64,000 bases of DNA from Vreelandella rituensis (GCF_003336665.1 NZ_QPIJ01000002.1:148977-212976), one strand, 5' to 3'. Positions 47,417 through 56,013 are shown, counted from the first letter of the stretch. A program made the numbers and translations. The notes: generated by a model not told the origin, from the letters alone.

Positions 47417-47512
47417 GCTACCGCTTATATAGATAAGGTTAGTGTGGCAGGCATGGAGGAAACAAAAAGATGAATTTTTTCAACAAAAAACTGGCCGTGA
47501 ATAGCTGCTTTT

Positions 47513-47677
47513 TTGGCATCCTCCCCCACCTTCAACGCTAGCGCGCTTGTGGAAGGGAATTCCCTGGTCGTTACCTCCCAGGTTCCTGCTTCGCTGTCCG
47601 TCGCCTCAATGCCTTGGCATTGCCGGTCTTACACAAACTCCACAGGCGTAACTTCCCGAGTGCCCCTCGGTAGTGCT
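47513..47677 (-). ncRNA. Putative TnpB omega (reRNA) scaffold, copy 2
   Basis: The 3' non-coding end, differing from copy 1 at only a few positions by eye. The adjacent flank (minus strand, from 47512) would be the guide. Expression not shown. Confidence 0.5.
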
Positions 47678-48108
47678 TCAACTCTCGGCACTGGCTAACA
47701 GCGCGGTGCCGGCTTGTAGGATGTTGCGGGCGGCATTGACGTCGCGGTCGATGCCTTGGGTGCCGCAGCCGGGGCAGTCCCAGATGCGAACATCAAGCGA
47801 CAGGGATTCCAGTACAAAGCCGCAGCCATGGCAGCGCTTGCTGCTAGGGTACCAGCGGCCGATCTGGACGAACTGATGCCCCGCCCAGTCTTTGGATACC
47901 GTGACGGTGCTGGGGGGCTGACGGAAGCTCGCGGCTCCAGCGGATGTTAATCGGTTCCTTGCACTTGGCCAGCGTGATCTGGCCGTTGCGATACACAAAT
48001 GCCGAACTGGCAAAGGTGGCGGACTGCCGCTGCTTCTTTGACTTGAATCGCGGGTATCGAGCGCGCTTGGCAAAGAAGTTCTTGAAGGCCGATTGTTGAA
48101 CGCAAAGC
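47678..48108 (-). pseudogene. tnpB pseudogene, frameshifted and internally deleted
   Basis: One frame gives SAFKNFFAKRARYPRFKSKK and RWSRELPS, the N-terminal/WED part of TnpB. At a run of six C the frame shifts to STVTVSKDWAGHQFV, which is then joined directly to GRWYPSSKRCHGCG, the zinc ribbon. The central RuvC-I/II region is missing, so no active nuclease. Confidence 0.87.
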
Positions 48109-48193
48109 GTCCTCTCGGACGCCGCGCTTGTATCCTCTCCCTTCGCGCTACGCGACTCAGTAAGAGGTATTACGCGCTTTTAGATAAACCGCT

Positions 48194-49072
48194 TCACTCA
48201 ATATTTTGAATCTGCTCGCGCATCTGCTCGATCAGCACCTTTAGCTCCACTGCGCAGCGAGTGGTGTCGGCGACCACGGATTTTGACGAGAGGGTGTTGG
48301 CTTCGCGGTTGAGTTCCTGCATCAGAAAGTCCAGTCGACGACCCTTGGGGCCCTTCTGGCCAAGTTGATGCTCCACCTCGATGGCATGCGCTTCCAGGCG
48401 GTCGAGTTCTTCGTCCACGTCGGCTTTCTGGGCGACCAGTACCAACTCGGCTTCCAGGCGCTGGGGGTCGAGTTCGGTCTTGGCGACGTCCAGGCGTTCC
48501 AGCAACTGGGCACGCTGACGCTCGAGAATCTCCGGCAGCAACCGGCGCACGACAACCACTTGCTCACGCACCCCCTTCAGGCGGGCATGAATCATCTCGG
48601 CGAGCTTTTCACCTTCGCGGGCACGGGCATCGAGCAATTCGTTAAGTGCCTGGTCGAACAGCGCCTTTGCGGCGGCTTTGATGGCCTCTTGATCAAGATG
48701 CTGGCTTTCCATCACCCCGGGCTGGTTTAACAGCTCAAGGGTGGTGGGCGCCACGGCATTCGGCACCTGCGCTTGAACGGCGCTCAGGGCATCAGCCAGC
48801 GCCGCCAGCCGCGCTTGGTTGACCGCTGGAGCTTGGGCAGTCTCGGCGGGCTCGAAGCGCAGGCTGCATTCCACCTTGCCCCGCGCCAGGCGAGTACGTA
48901 GTGCTTCGCGCAGCGTGGGTTCCAGGTCACGCACGCTTTCGTGAAGACGAAAATGTGGCTCCAGATAGCGCTGATTGACCGAGCGTAGCTCGACTTGCAG
49001 AGTGCCCCACGGTGCCGCCTGCTCGGTGCGGGAAAATGCCGTCATGCTGTGTACAGGGAAGGTGTGCTTCAT
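48194..49072 (-). CDS. yicC: YicC family endoribonuclease
   Basis: A 292-residue protein with the family N-terminus HSMTAFSRTEQ, LRSVNQRYLEPHFRL and C-terminal DFLMQELNREANTLSSKS (DUF1732). YicC proteins are recently recognised RNases. Other YicC proteins start almost directly before SMTAF; here MKHTFPV precedes it and no Shine-Dalgarno is seen, perhaps because the IscB element ends just upstream. Usually adjacent and divergent to rph. Confidence 0.9.
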   Translation of the reverse strand: MKHTFPVHSMTAFSRTEQAAPWGTLQVELRSVNQRYLEPHFRLHESVRDLEPTLREALRTRLARGKVECSLRFEPAETAQAPAVNQARLAALADALSAVQAQVPNAVAPTTLELLNQPGVMESQHLDQEAIKAAAKALFDQALNELLDARAREGEKLAEMIHARLKGVREQVVVVRRLLPEILERQRAQLLERLDVAKTELDPQRLEAELVLVAQKADVDEELDRLEAHAIEVEHQLGQKGPKGRRLDFLMQELNREANTLSSKSVVADTTRCAVELKVLIEQMREQIQNIE

Positions 49073-49162
49073 CGTTTTGCGCGGGAAACCCGGTTGCTTT
49101 AGCGCCGGGAGGGATAGCGCGTCGTGCGCCGCACGACTCGGGGCTCCCTGTCCGCGCCTCCT

Positions 49163-50533
49163 TTAGTGTTGAGTCGTGGGTATCTGATGGTAGCCGTAGC
49201 CATCACCGCGTTGCAGCAGGGTGCAGTGGCGCCAGGAAATCCCCTGGACCGCGCCTTGTTCTGTCTGAATATTGAAACTGCCGGTCTTGCGAATCGCCAC
49301 GCGCCCCGTGTGGCTGCCGGTCTTCTTGCCGGCCGGGACAATCGCCCTGACCCTATCGCCGGTCTGAAAGCCCTTCACTTGCTTTTGGCGCATCAGGTAG
49401 CCACGCGGACAGCCGAACTTGTCGAGCCGGGTGCGCTGATAACTGCCGCGTCGCATGGCCTTGATGACCTGGGTGGGTACCCGCCAGCCTTTCAGGGTGT
49501 CGAACTTGCCGACACAGGCCGCATCCAGCGCATGGGGCTTGGGAATACCCAGGCGCTGACGGTTGTACTTGGTGCGACCGCCGCTGCCCACGGCGACGGA
49601 TAGACCAGTGGACTTCATTGCACCGAACAGTGCCCAGCGGGTGGCATTGACAGCGGTGGCATCCCGCAGCGGTAATTTGTGCTGGCGCTGGACGCGCTCG
49701 AGGCGGACTTCCGCCGACAAGCCATTGGCTTTGAGGCGTTTCTTGAGTCCCTTGTTGGTGGCAAAGAAATCAGCAAGCCACTGGCTGTCCTTGGCCTGGT
49801 TGCAGTCGTGACAGGCAATGGTCAGGTTGGCCACCCGGCCAGAGCCGTCCCGAGATTTCGCTACCACATGCTCGATCTCCAGGGGCGTATCACCGGTACC
49901 GCAGTAGGCGCATTCCCGGCCCCATTTTTCCAGGAGGTATTCACGCACCTCATAGCCCAGGAGCGTACCTTGTTGATACTCGACCCCGGAAATCTCCGGG
50001 TTTTCCATCTTCTGCAGATCGAAACGCACCAGCTCCATGCTCAGGTGAGTCACGGGTGCCCAACGGCACAGCTTGTCCACCCAGGCCATGGTGGTATCGA
50101 CACGATGCTGCAAGCTGGGAGCCAGCCAGCCCTTCTTGCGCGTGCGGTTATCAAAACGCGGCTGACGATAACGCAGGTTCTTGCTGCGACGCCGACGCCG
50201 AAAACCGGCACGTTGCTCCAAGGCTTGGCGAATCTGGAAGCCCCGATGCACCAACTGAAACAGGCAAAGCACATGGCGGGTTGCCGGTGCCTTTTCTTCC
50301 GTTGCGTTGTTTTCCAGGCGCATGAGCGCCAGGCCGGTTTCCTTGCTGCCCGGATCGGCAGCCAGCAGGGTTGGCTGCAAGGTGCAGTCACTCAGGCAGC
50401 GATCACGCAGGCGGATCATGAAAGGCGTCAGGTTCACCACCACCGCCCGACCACGCTCCAGCAATAGCCGTGCGCGTATTTCGCTACACGGCATTAACGG
50501 CTGCTTGTTCTTTCCCAATACGAACACCGCCAT
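49163..50533 (-). CDS. iscB: RNA-guided nuclease IscB
   Basis: A 456-residue IscB, ancestor-like relative of Cas9. The N-terminal PLMP domain (VLGKNKQPLMPC), RuvC-I (LAADPGSKETGLAL, D60), arginine-rich bridge helix (FRRRRRSKNLRYRQPRF), RuvC-II (LSMELVRFDLQ, E167), an HNH inserted domain (CAYC, EIEHVVAKS with H222, N236, CHDCN) and RuvC-III (KPHALDAACVG, H334, D337) are all intact. The C-terminal target-interaction domain ends HCTLLQRGDGYGY. AAGGAG lies 6 nt before the ATG. Nothing suggests decay. Confidence 0.93.
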   Translation of the reverse strand: MAVFVLGKNKQPLMPCSEIRARLLLERGRAVVVNLTPFMIRLRDRCLSDCTLQPTLLAADPGSKETGLALMRLENNATEEKAPATRHVLCLFQLVHRGFQIRQALEQRAGFRRRRRSKNLRYRQPRFDNRTRKKGWLAPSLQHRVDTTMAWVDKLCRWAPVTHLSMELVRFDLQKMENPEISGVEYQQGTLLGYEVREYLLEKWGRECAYCGTGDTPLEIEHVVAKSRDGSGRVANLTIACHDCNQAKDSQWLADFFATNKGLKKRLKANGLSAEVRLERVQRQHKLPLRDATAVNATRWALFGAMKSTGLSVAVGSGGRTKYNRQRLGIPKPHALDAACVGKFDTLKGWRVPTQVIKAMRRGSYQRTRLDKFGCPRGYLMRQKQVKGFQTGDRVRAIVPAGKKTGSHTGRVAIRKTGSFNIQTEQGAVQGISWRHCTLLQRGDGYGYHQIPTTQH

Positions 50534-50822
50534 GCGATCTCCTTCTTAAATAGAACCCTTACGGGCCTGGTGACGCAGGTCTTCCAACCTGTCTCCCCTC
50601 GGGAATGTCTGCAACCGGCTCCTACCTTGCGGTAGCGACCAGAACCTTCGGCGCTTTACCTTTCACCAGCATGATCCTGATCTTCCAGAGCGCCGAACTG
50701 AGCGAAGCATTCGGCGGTGGGTCTTGACGACCTATTGCAAACGTAGCGGGTTGGCTACCGCTTTCCCTGGTCAACCGGGCTTGCTGTCACAAGCCTCGTC
50801 CTTTAGGGCGAAGTAGTTGACG
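50534..50822 (-). ncRNA. HEARO-type omega RNA of IscB
   Basis: About 290 nt directly upstream of iscB on the same strand. Helices readable by eye: GTCAAC/GTTGAC closing the 5' domain (50816-50821 with 50770-50775); TCG-CC/GG-CGA with a TAAA loop (50796-50811); GGCTTG/CAAGCC (50778-50794); a long-range GCGGTAGC/GCTACCGC pair (50754-50761 with 50629-50636) enclosing AGCGCCGAA/TTCGGCGCT (50689-50697 with 50646-50654); and CAGGT/ACCTG near the 3' end (50576-50591). The guide would be the 5' flank, from about 50823 up. Confidence 0.85.
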
Positions 50823-50938
50823 TGGCTCCTTGTTCGGTCAACGGTTTGCGCCAGTCTATCCGATAAGGCCGGCCCAAGGTGTGTAGAATGGCGCTCCTTT
50901 GTTTTCCACTATTCTCCCTGCAAATCATGAGAGGTTCC

Positions 50939-51676
50939 ATGCGCTCTGACGTTGTACGCCCCAGTGGGCGCCAGCCCGACCAGGCTCGTGAAATTACCCT
51001 GACCCGCGAATACACCCGCCATGCCGAAGGCTCGGTGCTGGTGGAGTTCGGTGATACCAAAGTGCTGTGCAATGCCAGCGTGGAAGCCGGAGTACCGCGC
51101 TGGTTGCGCGGCAAGAACCAGGGGTGGGTAACCGCCGAATACGGCATGCTGCCGCGCGCCACGCACTCCAGAAGCGGGCGTGAAGCCACACGTGGCAAGC
51201 AAGGCGGGCGCACCCTGGAAATCCAGCGGCTGATCGGACGCTCGCTGCGTGCAGCGGTGAACCTGAAGAAACTGGGCGAGTTCACCATTACCATCGATTG
51301 CGACGTGATCCAGGCCGATGGCGGTACCCGTACCGCGGCGATTACCGGTGGCTGCGTGGCACTGGTGGATGCCCTGCGCTATCTGCAGCGCGAGAAGAAG
51401 ATCAAGAGCGACCCGTTCAAGCAACTGATCAGCTCGGTCTCCGTGGGTATCTACAAGGGGGTGCCGGTGGTCGATCTCGACTATCCGGAAGACAGCAGCG
51501 CGGGTACCGACATGAACGTGGTAATGGCGGAAGACGGCTCGCTGATTGAAGTACAGGGCACTGCCGAGGCGGGCACCTTCACGCGGGCGGAACTCAACGC
51601 CATGCTTGACCTGGCCGAGCAGACGGGCAACCAGCTACGCGACCATCAGCGGGAAGCGCTGGGTATTCGCAACTAG
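50939..51676 (+). CDS. rph: Ribonuclease PH
   Basis: A 245-residue phosphorolytic exoribonuclease that trims tRNA 3' ends. [38 protein letters not shown] and [12 protein letters not shown] are family blocks. The chosen ATG has GAGAGG upstream; 20 upstream codons lack similarity. It is normally next to yicC, here split from it by the IscB element. Confidence 0.95.
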   Translation: MRSDVVRPSGRQPDQAREITLTREYTRHAEGSVLVEFGDTKVLCNASVEAGVPRWLRGKNQGWVTAEYGMLPRATHSRSGREATRGKQGGRTLEIQRLIGRSLRAAVNLKKLGEFTITIDCDVIQADGGTRTAAITGGCVALVDALRYLQREKKIKSDPFKQLISSVSVGIYKGVPVVDLDYPEDSSAGTDMNVVMAEDGSLIEVQGTAEAGTFTRAELNAMLDLAEQTGNQLRDHQREALGIRN

Positions 51677-51715
51677 AACCACTGCGTCCCCATAATATCC
51701 CTGAACCTATAGTGC

Positions 51716-51742
51716 TGCACGCCGGCTGACAGCCGGCGTGCA
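51716..51742. terminator. 12-bp perfect hairpin between rph and crc
   Basis: TGCACGCCGGCT-GAC-AGCCGGCGTGCA between convergent genes. Strong stem but no T-tract on either side. Confidence 0.5.
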
Positions 51743-51802
51743 AGGCGACGCAAGGTGTTTCGTGCTTTTGCAAGGTTCTGAGTGCAAGCTCTCAATGCAA
51801 GC

Positions 51803-52570
51803 TCAAAGGGTCAGGTCGTACTCGACGATCAGCGGGGCATATTCCGAGAAAGTGGCGTCATAGTCGATCCAGGCATCCACCACATGGCGGCGGAAATTGG
51901 GGCCGACCATTTGATAATCGATCCGCCAGCCTTCCTGACGTTCGCGCGGCACTTCCTGATCCAGCTTCGGCCACCAGGTATATTCATCGGCATCGCGATT
52001 GATCTCGCGAAAGGTATCGATGAAACCGGTGGGGCCGAGCACCTGATCCATCCAGGCACGCTCTTCCGGTCGAAAGCCTGAGGTCAGCTGGTTATCGGAC
52101 CAGTTGGCCAGGTCGATGGTCTTGTGAGCCACATGCCAGGTGCCGCAAATAATGTACTCGCGACGTTTCCTGGCCATCTTGCTCAAATATTCCTGGTACT
52201 GCTCCATGAACGCCTGCTTGGCTTTTTGATCACTACCGTCGGGCATCAGGAAAGTGGCGATGCTGAAACGGTCGTAATCGGCCTGCAGAAAGCGTCCTTC
52301 ATGGTCACACTGACCAAATCCCAGGCCGTACATGATGGCCTTGGGTATCTTGCGGCAATACAGTGCCACCCCGGAGAAACCGTCTTCTTCGGCATCCAGA
52401 AAGTAACCTTCATAGCCTTCTGGATAGAGAATATAGTCTTCCAGCTCGAAACTCTTGGCCTTGATGTTCTGCACGCAGACCACGTCGGCATCCTGCTGAG
52501 CCAGCCAGTCCAGGAAGCCTCGCTCGACGGCGTCACGAATACCATTGACGTTGATACTGGCAATTTTCAT
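51803..52570 (-). CDS. crc: Catabolite repression control protein Crc
   Basis: A 255-residue protein with the exonuclease III fold, easily misread as XthA. Catalytic positions are lost: the metal glutamate region reads VCVQNIKAK in place of LQExK, the GDxN motif reads GTWHV, and the final SDH motif reads SEYAP. Together with SINVNGIRDAVERG and position beside pyrE, as in Pseudomonas, this is Crc. There it acts with Hfq to block translation of catabolic mRNAs. Confidence 0.9.
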   Translation of the reverse strand: MKIASINVNGIRDAVERGFLDWLAQQDADVVCVQNIKAKSFELEDYILYPEGYEGYFLDAEEDGFSGVALYCRKIPKAIMYGLGFGQCDHEGRFLQADYDRFSIATFLMPDGSDQKAKQAFMEQYQEYLSKMARKRREYIICGTWHVAHKTIDLANWSDNQLTSGFRPEERAWMDQVLGPTGFIDTFREINRDADEYTWWPKLDQEVPRERQEGWRIDYQMVGPNFRRHVVDAWIDYDATFSEYAPLIVEYDLTL

Positions 52571-52681
52571 AGATCGTCCCTTTTGCGTCGCTGCTGTATG
52601 ATACCCGACGTTTAGACGTTTGGGTAAACGCCCGCCGCAAAACTTGCCCAGTCTCCAGCCCTTATTATTTCCAGCCCTCCT

Positions 52682-52713
52682 CATCAGTGAGGACAGCCAT
52701 CAGTGAGGACAGC
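52682..52713 (+). repeat. 16-bp perfect tandem duplication covering the pyrE ribosome-binding site
   Basis: CATCAGTGAGGACAGC occurs twice in a row just before the GTG start. Each copy holds a GAGGA, so pyrE has a duplicated Shine-Dalgarno. Confidence 0.95.
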
Positions 52714-52714
52714 C

Positions 52715-53392
52715 GTGGCCAAGCCGTTACAGCCTTATCAGAGTGAGTTCATCGAGTTCGCCATTGCACAGGGCGTACTCTCATTTGGCGAATTTACCTT
52801 GAAATCCGGGCGTGTCAGCCCGTATTTCTTCAATGCCGGCCTGTTTCAGACCGGTTCCGCCCTGGCACGCCTGGGACGCTTTTATGCCCAGGCTATCATC
52901 GAGAGCGGCATTCAGGCCGATGTTCTGTTCGGCCCGGCCTACAAGGGCATCCCCCTCGCTGCCACGACGGCGGTCGCCCTGGCCGACCATCACGCCCACG
53001 ATATGCCTTATGCCTTCAATCGCAAGGAAGCCAAGACCCATGGCGAAGGCGGCAATATCGTCGGCGCACCGCTTGAAGGCGATATCCTGATTATCGACGA
53101 TGTAATCACCGCCGGTACCGCGATCGGCGAAGTCATGCAACTGATCAAGGCAAGCGGCGCACGCGCGGCCGGGGTGGTGATCGCTCTGGATCGCCAGGAA
53201 CGCGCTCAGGGCAGCGAAGGCCTTCTTCAGCGTAGCGCCATCCAGGAAGTCGAAGCCACTTATGCCATGCCGGTGGTCAGCATCGTCACCTTGGCGCAGG
53301 TGCTGGCTTATCTGGAAAGCCAGGGCGGGAGTGACATGCAACCCCACGCCGAGGCCATTCGCGCTTACCGCGAGCGTTACGGTATCGAGTGA
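52715..53392 (+). CDS. pyrE: Orotate phosphoribosyltransferase
   Basis: A 225-residue pyrimidine-synthesis enzyme. [16 protein letters not shown] near the N-terminus, [10 protein letters not shown], and the PRPP loop [13 protein letters not shown] are intact. GTG start, GAGGA 5 nt upstream; a GTG at 52703 is possible. Its end overlaps the convergent trmL by 16 bp. Confidence 0.95.
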   Translation: MAKPLQPYQSEFIEFAIAQGVLSFGEFTLKSGRVSPYFFNAGLFQTGSALARLGRFYAQAIIESGIQADVLFGPAYKGIPLAATTAVALADHHAHDMPYAFNRKEAKTHGEGGNIVGAPLEGDILIIDDVITAGTAIGEVMQLIKASGARAAGVVIALDRQERAQGSEGLLQRSAIQEVEATYAMPVVSIVTLAQVLAYLESQGGSDMQPHAEAIRAYRERYGIE

Positions 53393-53856
53393 TCCATAGC
53401 GCCGGCAAACCCTTGCTGGCGCCAGGCTTCATAACTGACGATGGCCACCGCATTGGACAAGTTCAGGCTACGGTTATTGGGCTGCATGGGGATGCGCAGG
53501 CGCTGCTGCTCCGGCAGGCTTTGATGCACATGCGCCGGCAACCCGGCGGTTTCCGAGCCGAACAGCAACACATCCCCGGGTTCGAACGTGCAGTCGCTAT
53601 ACGCCCGGGTGCCCTGGGTGGTCAACGCCAGAATCCGCCGCCCGGCCAATGCCCCGATAAAACTCGCATAATCCGCATGACGTGTCACATTGTCGAGGTC
53701 ACGATAGTCCAGACCGGCACGGCGCAGCTTCTTTTCTTCCAGATCGAAACCCAGGGGTTCAATCAAATGCAAACGGCAGCCATTATTGGCCACCAGACGC
53801 ATGATGTTGCCGGTATTGGGCGCAACCCGGGGTTCAAACAACGCTATCTCGAACAT
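53377..53856 (-). CDS. trmL: tRNA (cytidine/uridine-2'-O-)-methyltransferase TrmL
   Basis: A 159-residue SPOUT methyltransferase for the wobble base of tRNA-Leu. [33 protein letters not shown] and [19 protein letters not shown] (core NRSLNLSNA) are the three knot motifs. Length is normal. The start faces rep. Confidence 0.94.
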   Translation of the reverse strand: MFEIALFEPRVAPNTGNIMRLVANNGCRLHLIEPLGFDLEEKKLRRAGLDYRDLDNVTRHADYASFIGALAGRRILALTTQGTRAYSDCTFEPGDVLLFGSETAGLPAHVHQSLPEQQRLRIPMQPNNRSLNLSNAVAIVSYEAWRQQGFAGAMDHSIP

Positions 53857-53930
53857 GCCACTCGCCTGTGTAAATAAGCCCTTGGGCTTTTCGCATTAAC
53901 CGCCGCCGATTGTAGAGGAAAACCGCCGCC

Positions 53931-55988
53931 ATGACGCCCAGCATCAACCAGCGAATCAAGGCTCTCAATCCCCGCCAGCAACAAGCGGTGCGCTATATCG
54001 ATGGCCCTTGCCTGGTACTGGCCGGTGCGGGCTCGGGAAAGACCAGCGTGATCACCACCAAGATCGCCTACCTGGTGCAGGAATGCGGCATGAGTGCCCG
54101 GCGGATCACCGCGGTAACCTTCACCAACAAGGCCGCTCGAGAAATGAAGGAGCGGGTGGGGCAACTGCTCAAGGGCAAGGAAGGTCACGGACTGACCGTT
54201 TCCACCTTCCATACCCTGGGGCTGAATATCATCCGCGGTGAATTGAAGGCGCTGGGCTACAAGCCGGGATTTTCGTTGTTCGACCCTGAAGACGCCAAGG
54301 CGCTGCTGCGTGACCTGATGAACAAGGACGCCCAGGTCGACGCTGAACAGATCAACGCCGTACAGCATCAGATTTCCCAGTGGAAGAACGACCTGATATT
54401 GCCGACCGACGCCCTTTCGCATGCCGAAGATGACGCCAGCCACTTTGCCGCCCGGGTCTATGAAGCCTATGTGCGGCATCTTAAAGCCTATAACGCCGTG
54501 GACTTCGATGATCTGATCCTGCTGCCGGTGGTGTTATTGCAACGCGACCCGGACGCCCTGGCGCGCTGGCGACGCAAGATTCATTACATGCTGGTCGACG
54601 AGTATCAGGACACCAATGTCTCGCAGTACCTGCTGGTCAAGCTGCTGATGGCCGAGCGTTCGACCTTCACCGTGGTGGGCGATGACGACCAGTCGATCTA
54701 CGCCTGGCGCGGCGCCCGCCCGGAGAACCTGGTCACCCTGGGCGAAGACTTTCCCGGCTTGAAGCTGATCAAGCTGGAGCAGAACTACCGTTCCACCGGC
54801 ACCATCTTGCGTGCGGCCAACACCTTGATTGCCAACAACCCCCACGTCTACGAGAAAACCCTGTGGTCGGACATGGGCCAAGGAGCGGCGATTCGGGTGG
54901 TGGTCAGCCGCCACGAGGAGGCCGAAGCCGAACGCGTCGCCGGGGAAATACTCACCCGACGCATCAAGGAACGCGCCGAATGGCGTGATTTTGCGGTGCT
55001 TTACCGCGGCAATTTTCAGGCACGGCTTCTGGAGCTGAAACTGCAGCATTACCAGATTCCCTACAAGCTCTCCGGCGGCACCTCCTTCTTCTCTCGGGGT
55101 GAGATCAAGGACGCCATGGCGTACCTGCGCCTTCTGATCAACCCGGCGGACGATAACGCCTTTTTGCGCATCGTCAATGTGCCACGTCGCGAGATCGGCC
55201 CCGGTACCCTGGAAAAGCTCGCCAACTATGCCACCGAACGGGGTGGCTCGCTGTTTGCCGCCTGTCATGAGCTGGGTCTCGAACAGCAACTACCCCAGCG
55301 GGCGGTGGAACGCCTGGGGCGCTTCACCCACTTTATCGACGGCGTGCGCAAGCGCATGGATAAGGGCGACGCCATCGCCGCCATACGCGACATGCTGCGC
55401 GACATGGACTACGAAGCCTGGCTGCACCAGAACGCCAGCGCCCCCACCGTGGCTGAACGCCGCATGGCCAATGTATGGATTCTGATCGACCAGCTGGAAA
55501 AATCCATGCAACGCGACCCCGAAGATATCAGCGCCAGCGAAGACACGGAAACCGAGGGTGTGGAAGCCGCCATCTCGCGGCTGGTGTTGCGCGACATTCT
55601 CGAACAACAGGCCGAGGAAGACGATTCCGACCGCGTTCAGCTACTCACCATGCATGCCTCCAAGGGGCTGGAATTTCCGCATGTCTATCTGATGGGGCTG
55701 GAAGAGGATTTGCTTCCCCACCGCAATGCCGTCGAAGCAGGCACCGTGGAAGAGGAGCGCCGCCTGGCGTATGTGGGTATCACCCGTGCCCGACGCACTC
55801 TGACCTTGACGCTCGCTCGCCAGCGCAAGACCTATGGAGAGCTGATGGACTGCGCGCCCAGCCGCTTTCTCGAAGAACTGCCGGCGGATGACCTGGAATG
55901 GGAAGGACGTCTCGATAAAGAAGACCCAGAGAAAAAACAGGCGCGGGGAAAGGATGCCATTGCCGGACTACGCTCGTTATTGGGGTGA
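53931..55988 (+). CDS. rep: ATP-dependent DNA helicase Rep
   Basis: A 685-residue SF1A helicase. Walker A LAGAGSGKTSVI, VTFTNKAAREM, VDEYQDTN, GDDDQSIYAWRG, LEQNYRS, LLTMHASKGLEFP and YVGITRARR are intact. Length and INQRIKALNPRQQQAV match Rep rather than UvrD. It clears proteins ahead of the replication fork. Confidence 0.94.
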   Translation: MTPSINQRIKALNPRQQQAVRYIDGPCLVLAGAGSGKTSVITTKIAYLVQECGMSARRITAVTFTNKAAREMKERVGQLLKGKEGHGLTVSTFHTLGLNIIRGELKALGYKPGFSLFDPEDAKALLRDLMNKDAQVDAEQINAVQHQISQWKNDLILPTDALSHAEDDASHFAARVYEAYVRHLKAYNAVDFDDLILLPVVLLQRDPDALARWRRKIHYMLVDEYQDTNVSQYLLVKLLMAERSTFTVVGDDDQSIYAWRGARPENLVTLGEDFPGLKLIKLEQNYRSTGTILRAANTLIANNPHVYEKTLWSDMGQGAAIRVVVSRHEEAEAERVAGEILTRRIKERAEWRDFAVLYRGNFQARLLELKLQHYQIPYKLSGGTSFFSRGEIKDAMAYLRLLINPADDNAFLRIVNVPRREIGPGTLEKLANYATERGGSLFAACHELGLEQQLPQRAVERLGRFTHFIDGVRKRMDKGDAIAAIRDMLRDMDYEAWLHQNASAPTVAERRMANVWILIDQLEKSMQRDPEDISASEDTETEGVEAAISRLVLRDILEQQAEEDDSDRVQLLTMHASKGLEFPHVYLMGLEEDLLPHRNAVEAGTVEEERRLAYVGITRARRTLTLTLARQRKTYGELMDCAPSRFLEELPADDLEWEGRLDKEDPEKKQARGKDAIAGLRSLLG

Positions 55989-56013
55989 CGGCATCGGTTT
56001 AAAAAAGGTCACA

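Larger units (their letters stand above)
47513..48183 (-). mobile_element. Decayed IS200/IS605-type tnpB element, copy 2
   Basis: A 671-bp element on the minus strand. It follows TTTAT (48184-48188 on that strand), begins CTAAAAGCGCGTAAT and ends GGAGGATGCCAA. Ends and 3' RNA region match copy 1. It keeps more of tnpB than copy 1, but with an internal deletion and a frameshift. It entered 5 bp beyond the yicC stop. No tnpA is present. Confidence 0.85.
49080..50822 (-). mobile_element. IscB element (ISC, IS200/IS605-like) with omega RNA
   Basis: Inserted between yicC and rph, which are neighbours in most related genomes. It comprises an omega RNA, iscB, and a right end with two hairpins: GTCGTGCG/CGCACGAC (49121-49137) and CCCGG/CCGGG (49089-49109). 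No TnpA gene. The exact ends are uncertain: the left is set at the start of the RNA scaffold, the right at the last hairpin. Confidence 0.75.

Noticed and set aside
47513..47698. Plus-strand frame of 61 residues at the start of element copy 2, and its twin in copy 1
   Set aside because: They are antisense readings of the conserved RNA-coding end of the tnpB element; conservation is explained by the element.
50534..50938. Group II intron or riboswitch upstream of rph
   Set aside because: The structure belongs to the strand of iscB and fits a HEARO/omega RNA; no intron domain V or reverse transcriptase is seen.
51803..52570. Exonuclease III (xthA)
   Set aside because: Catalytic motifs are all changed and the neighbourhood is that of crc.
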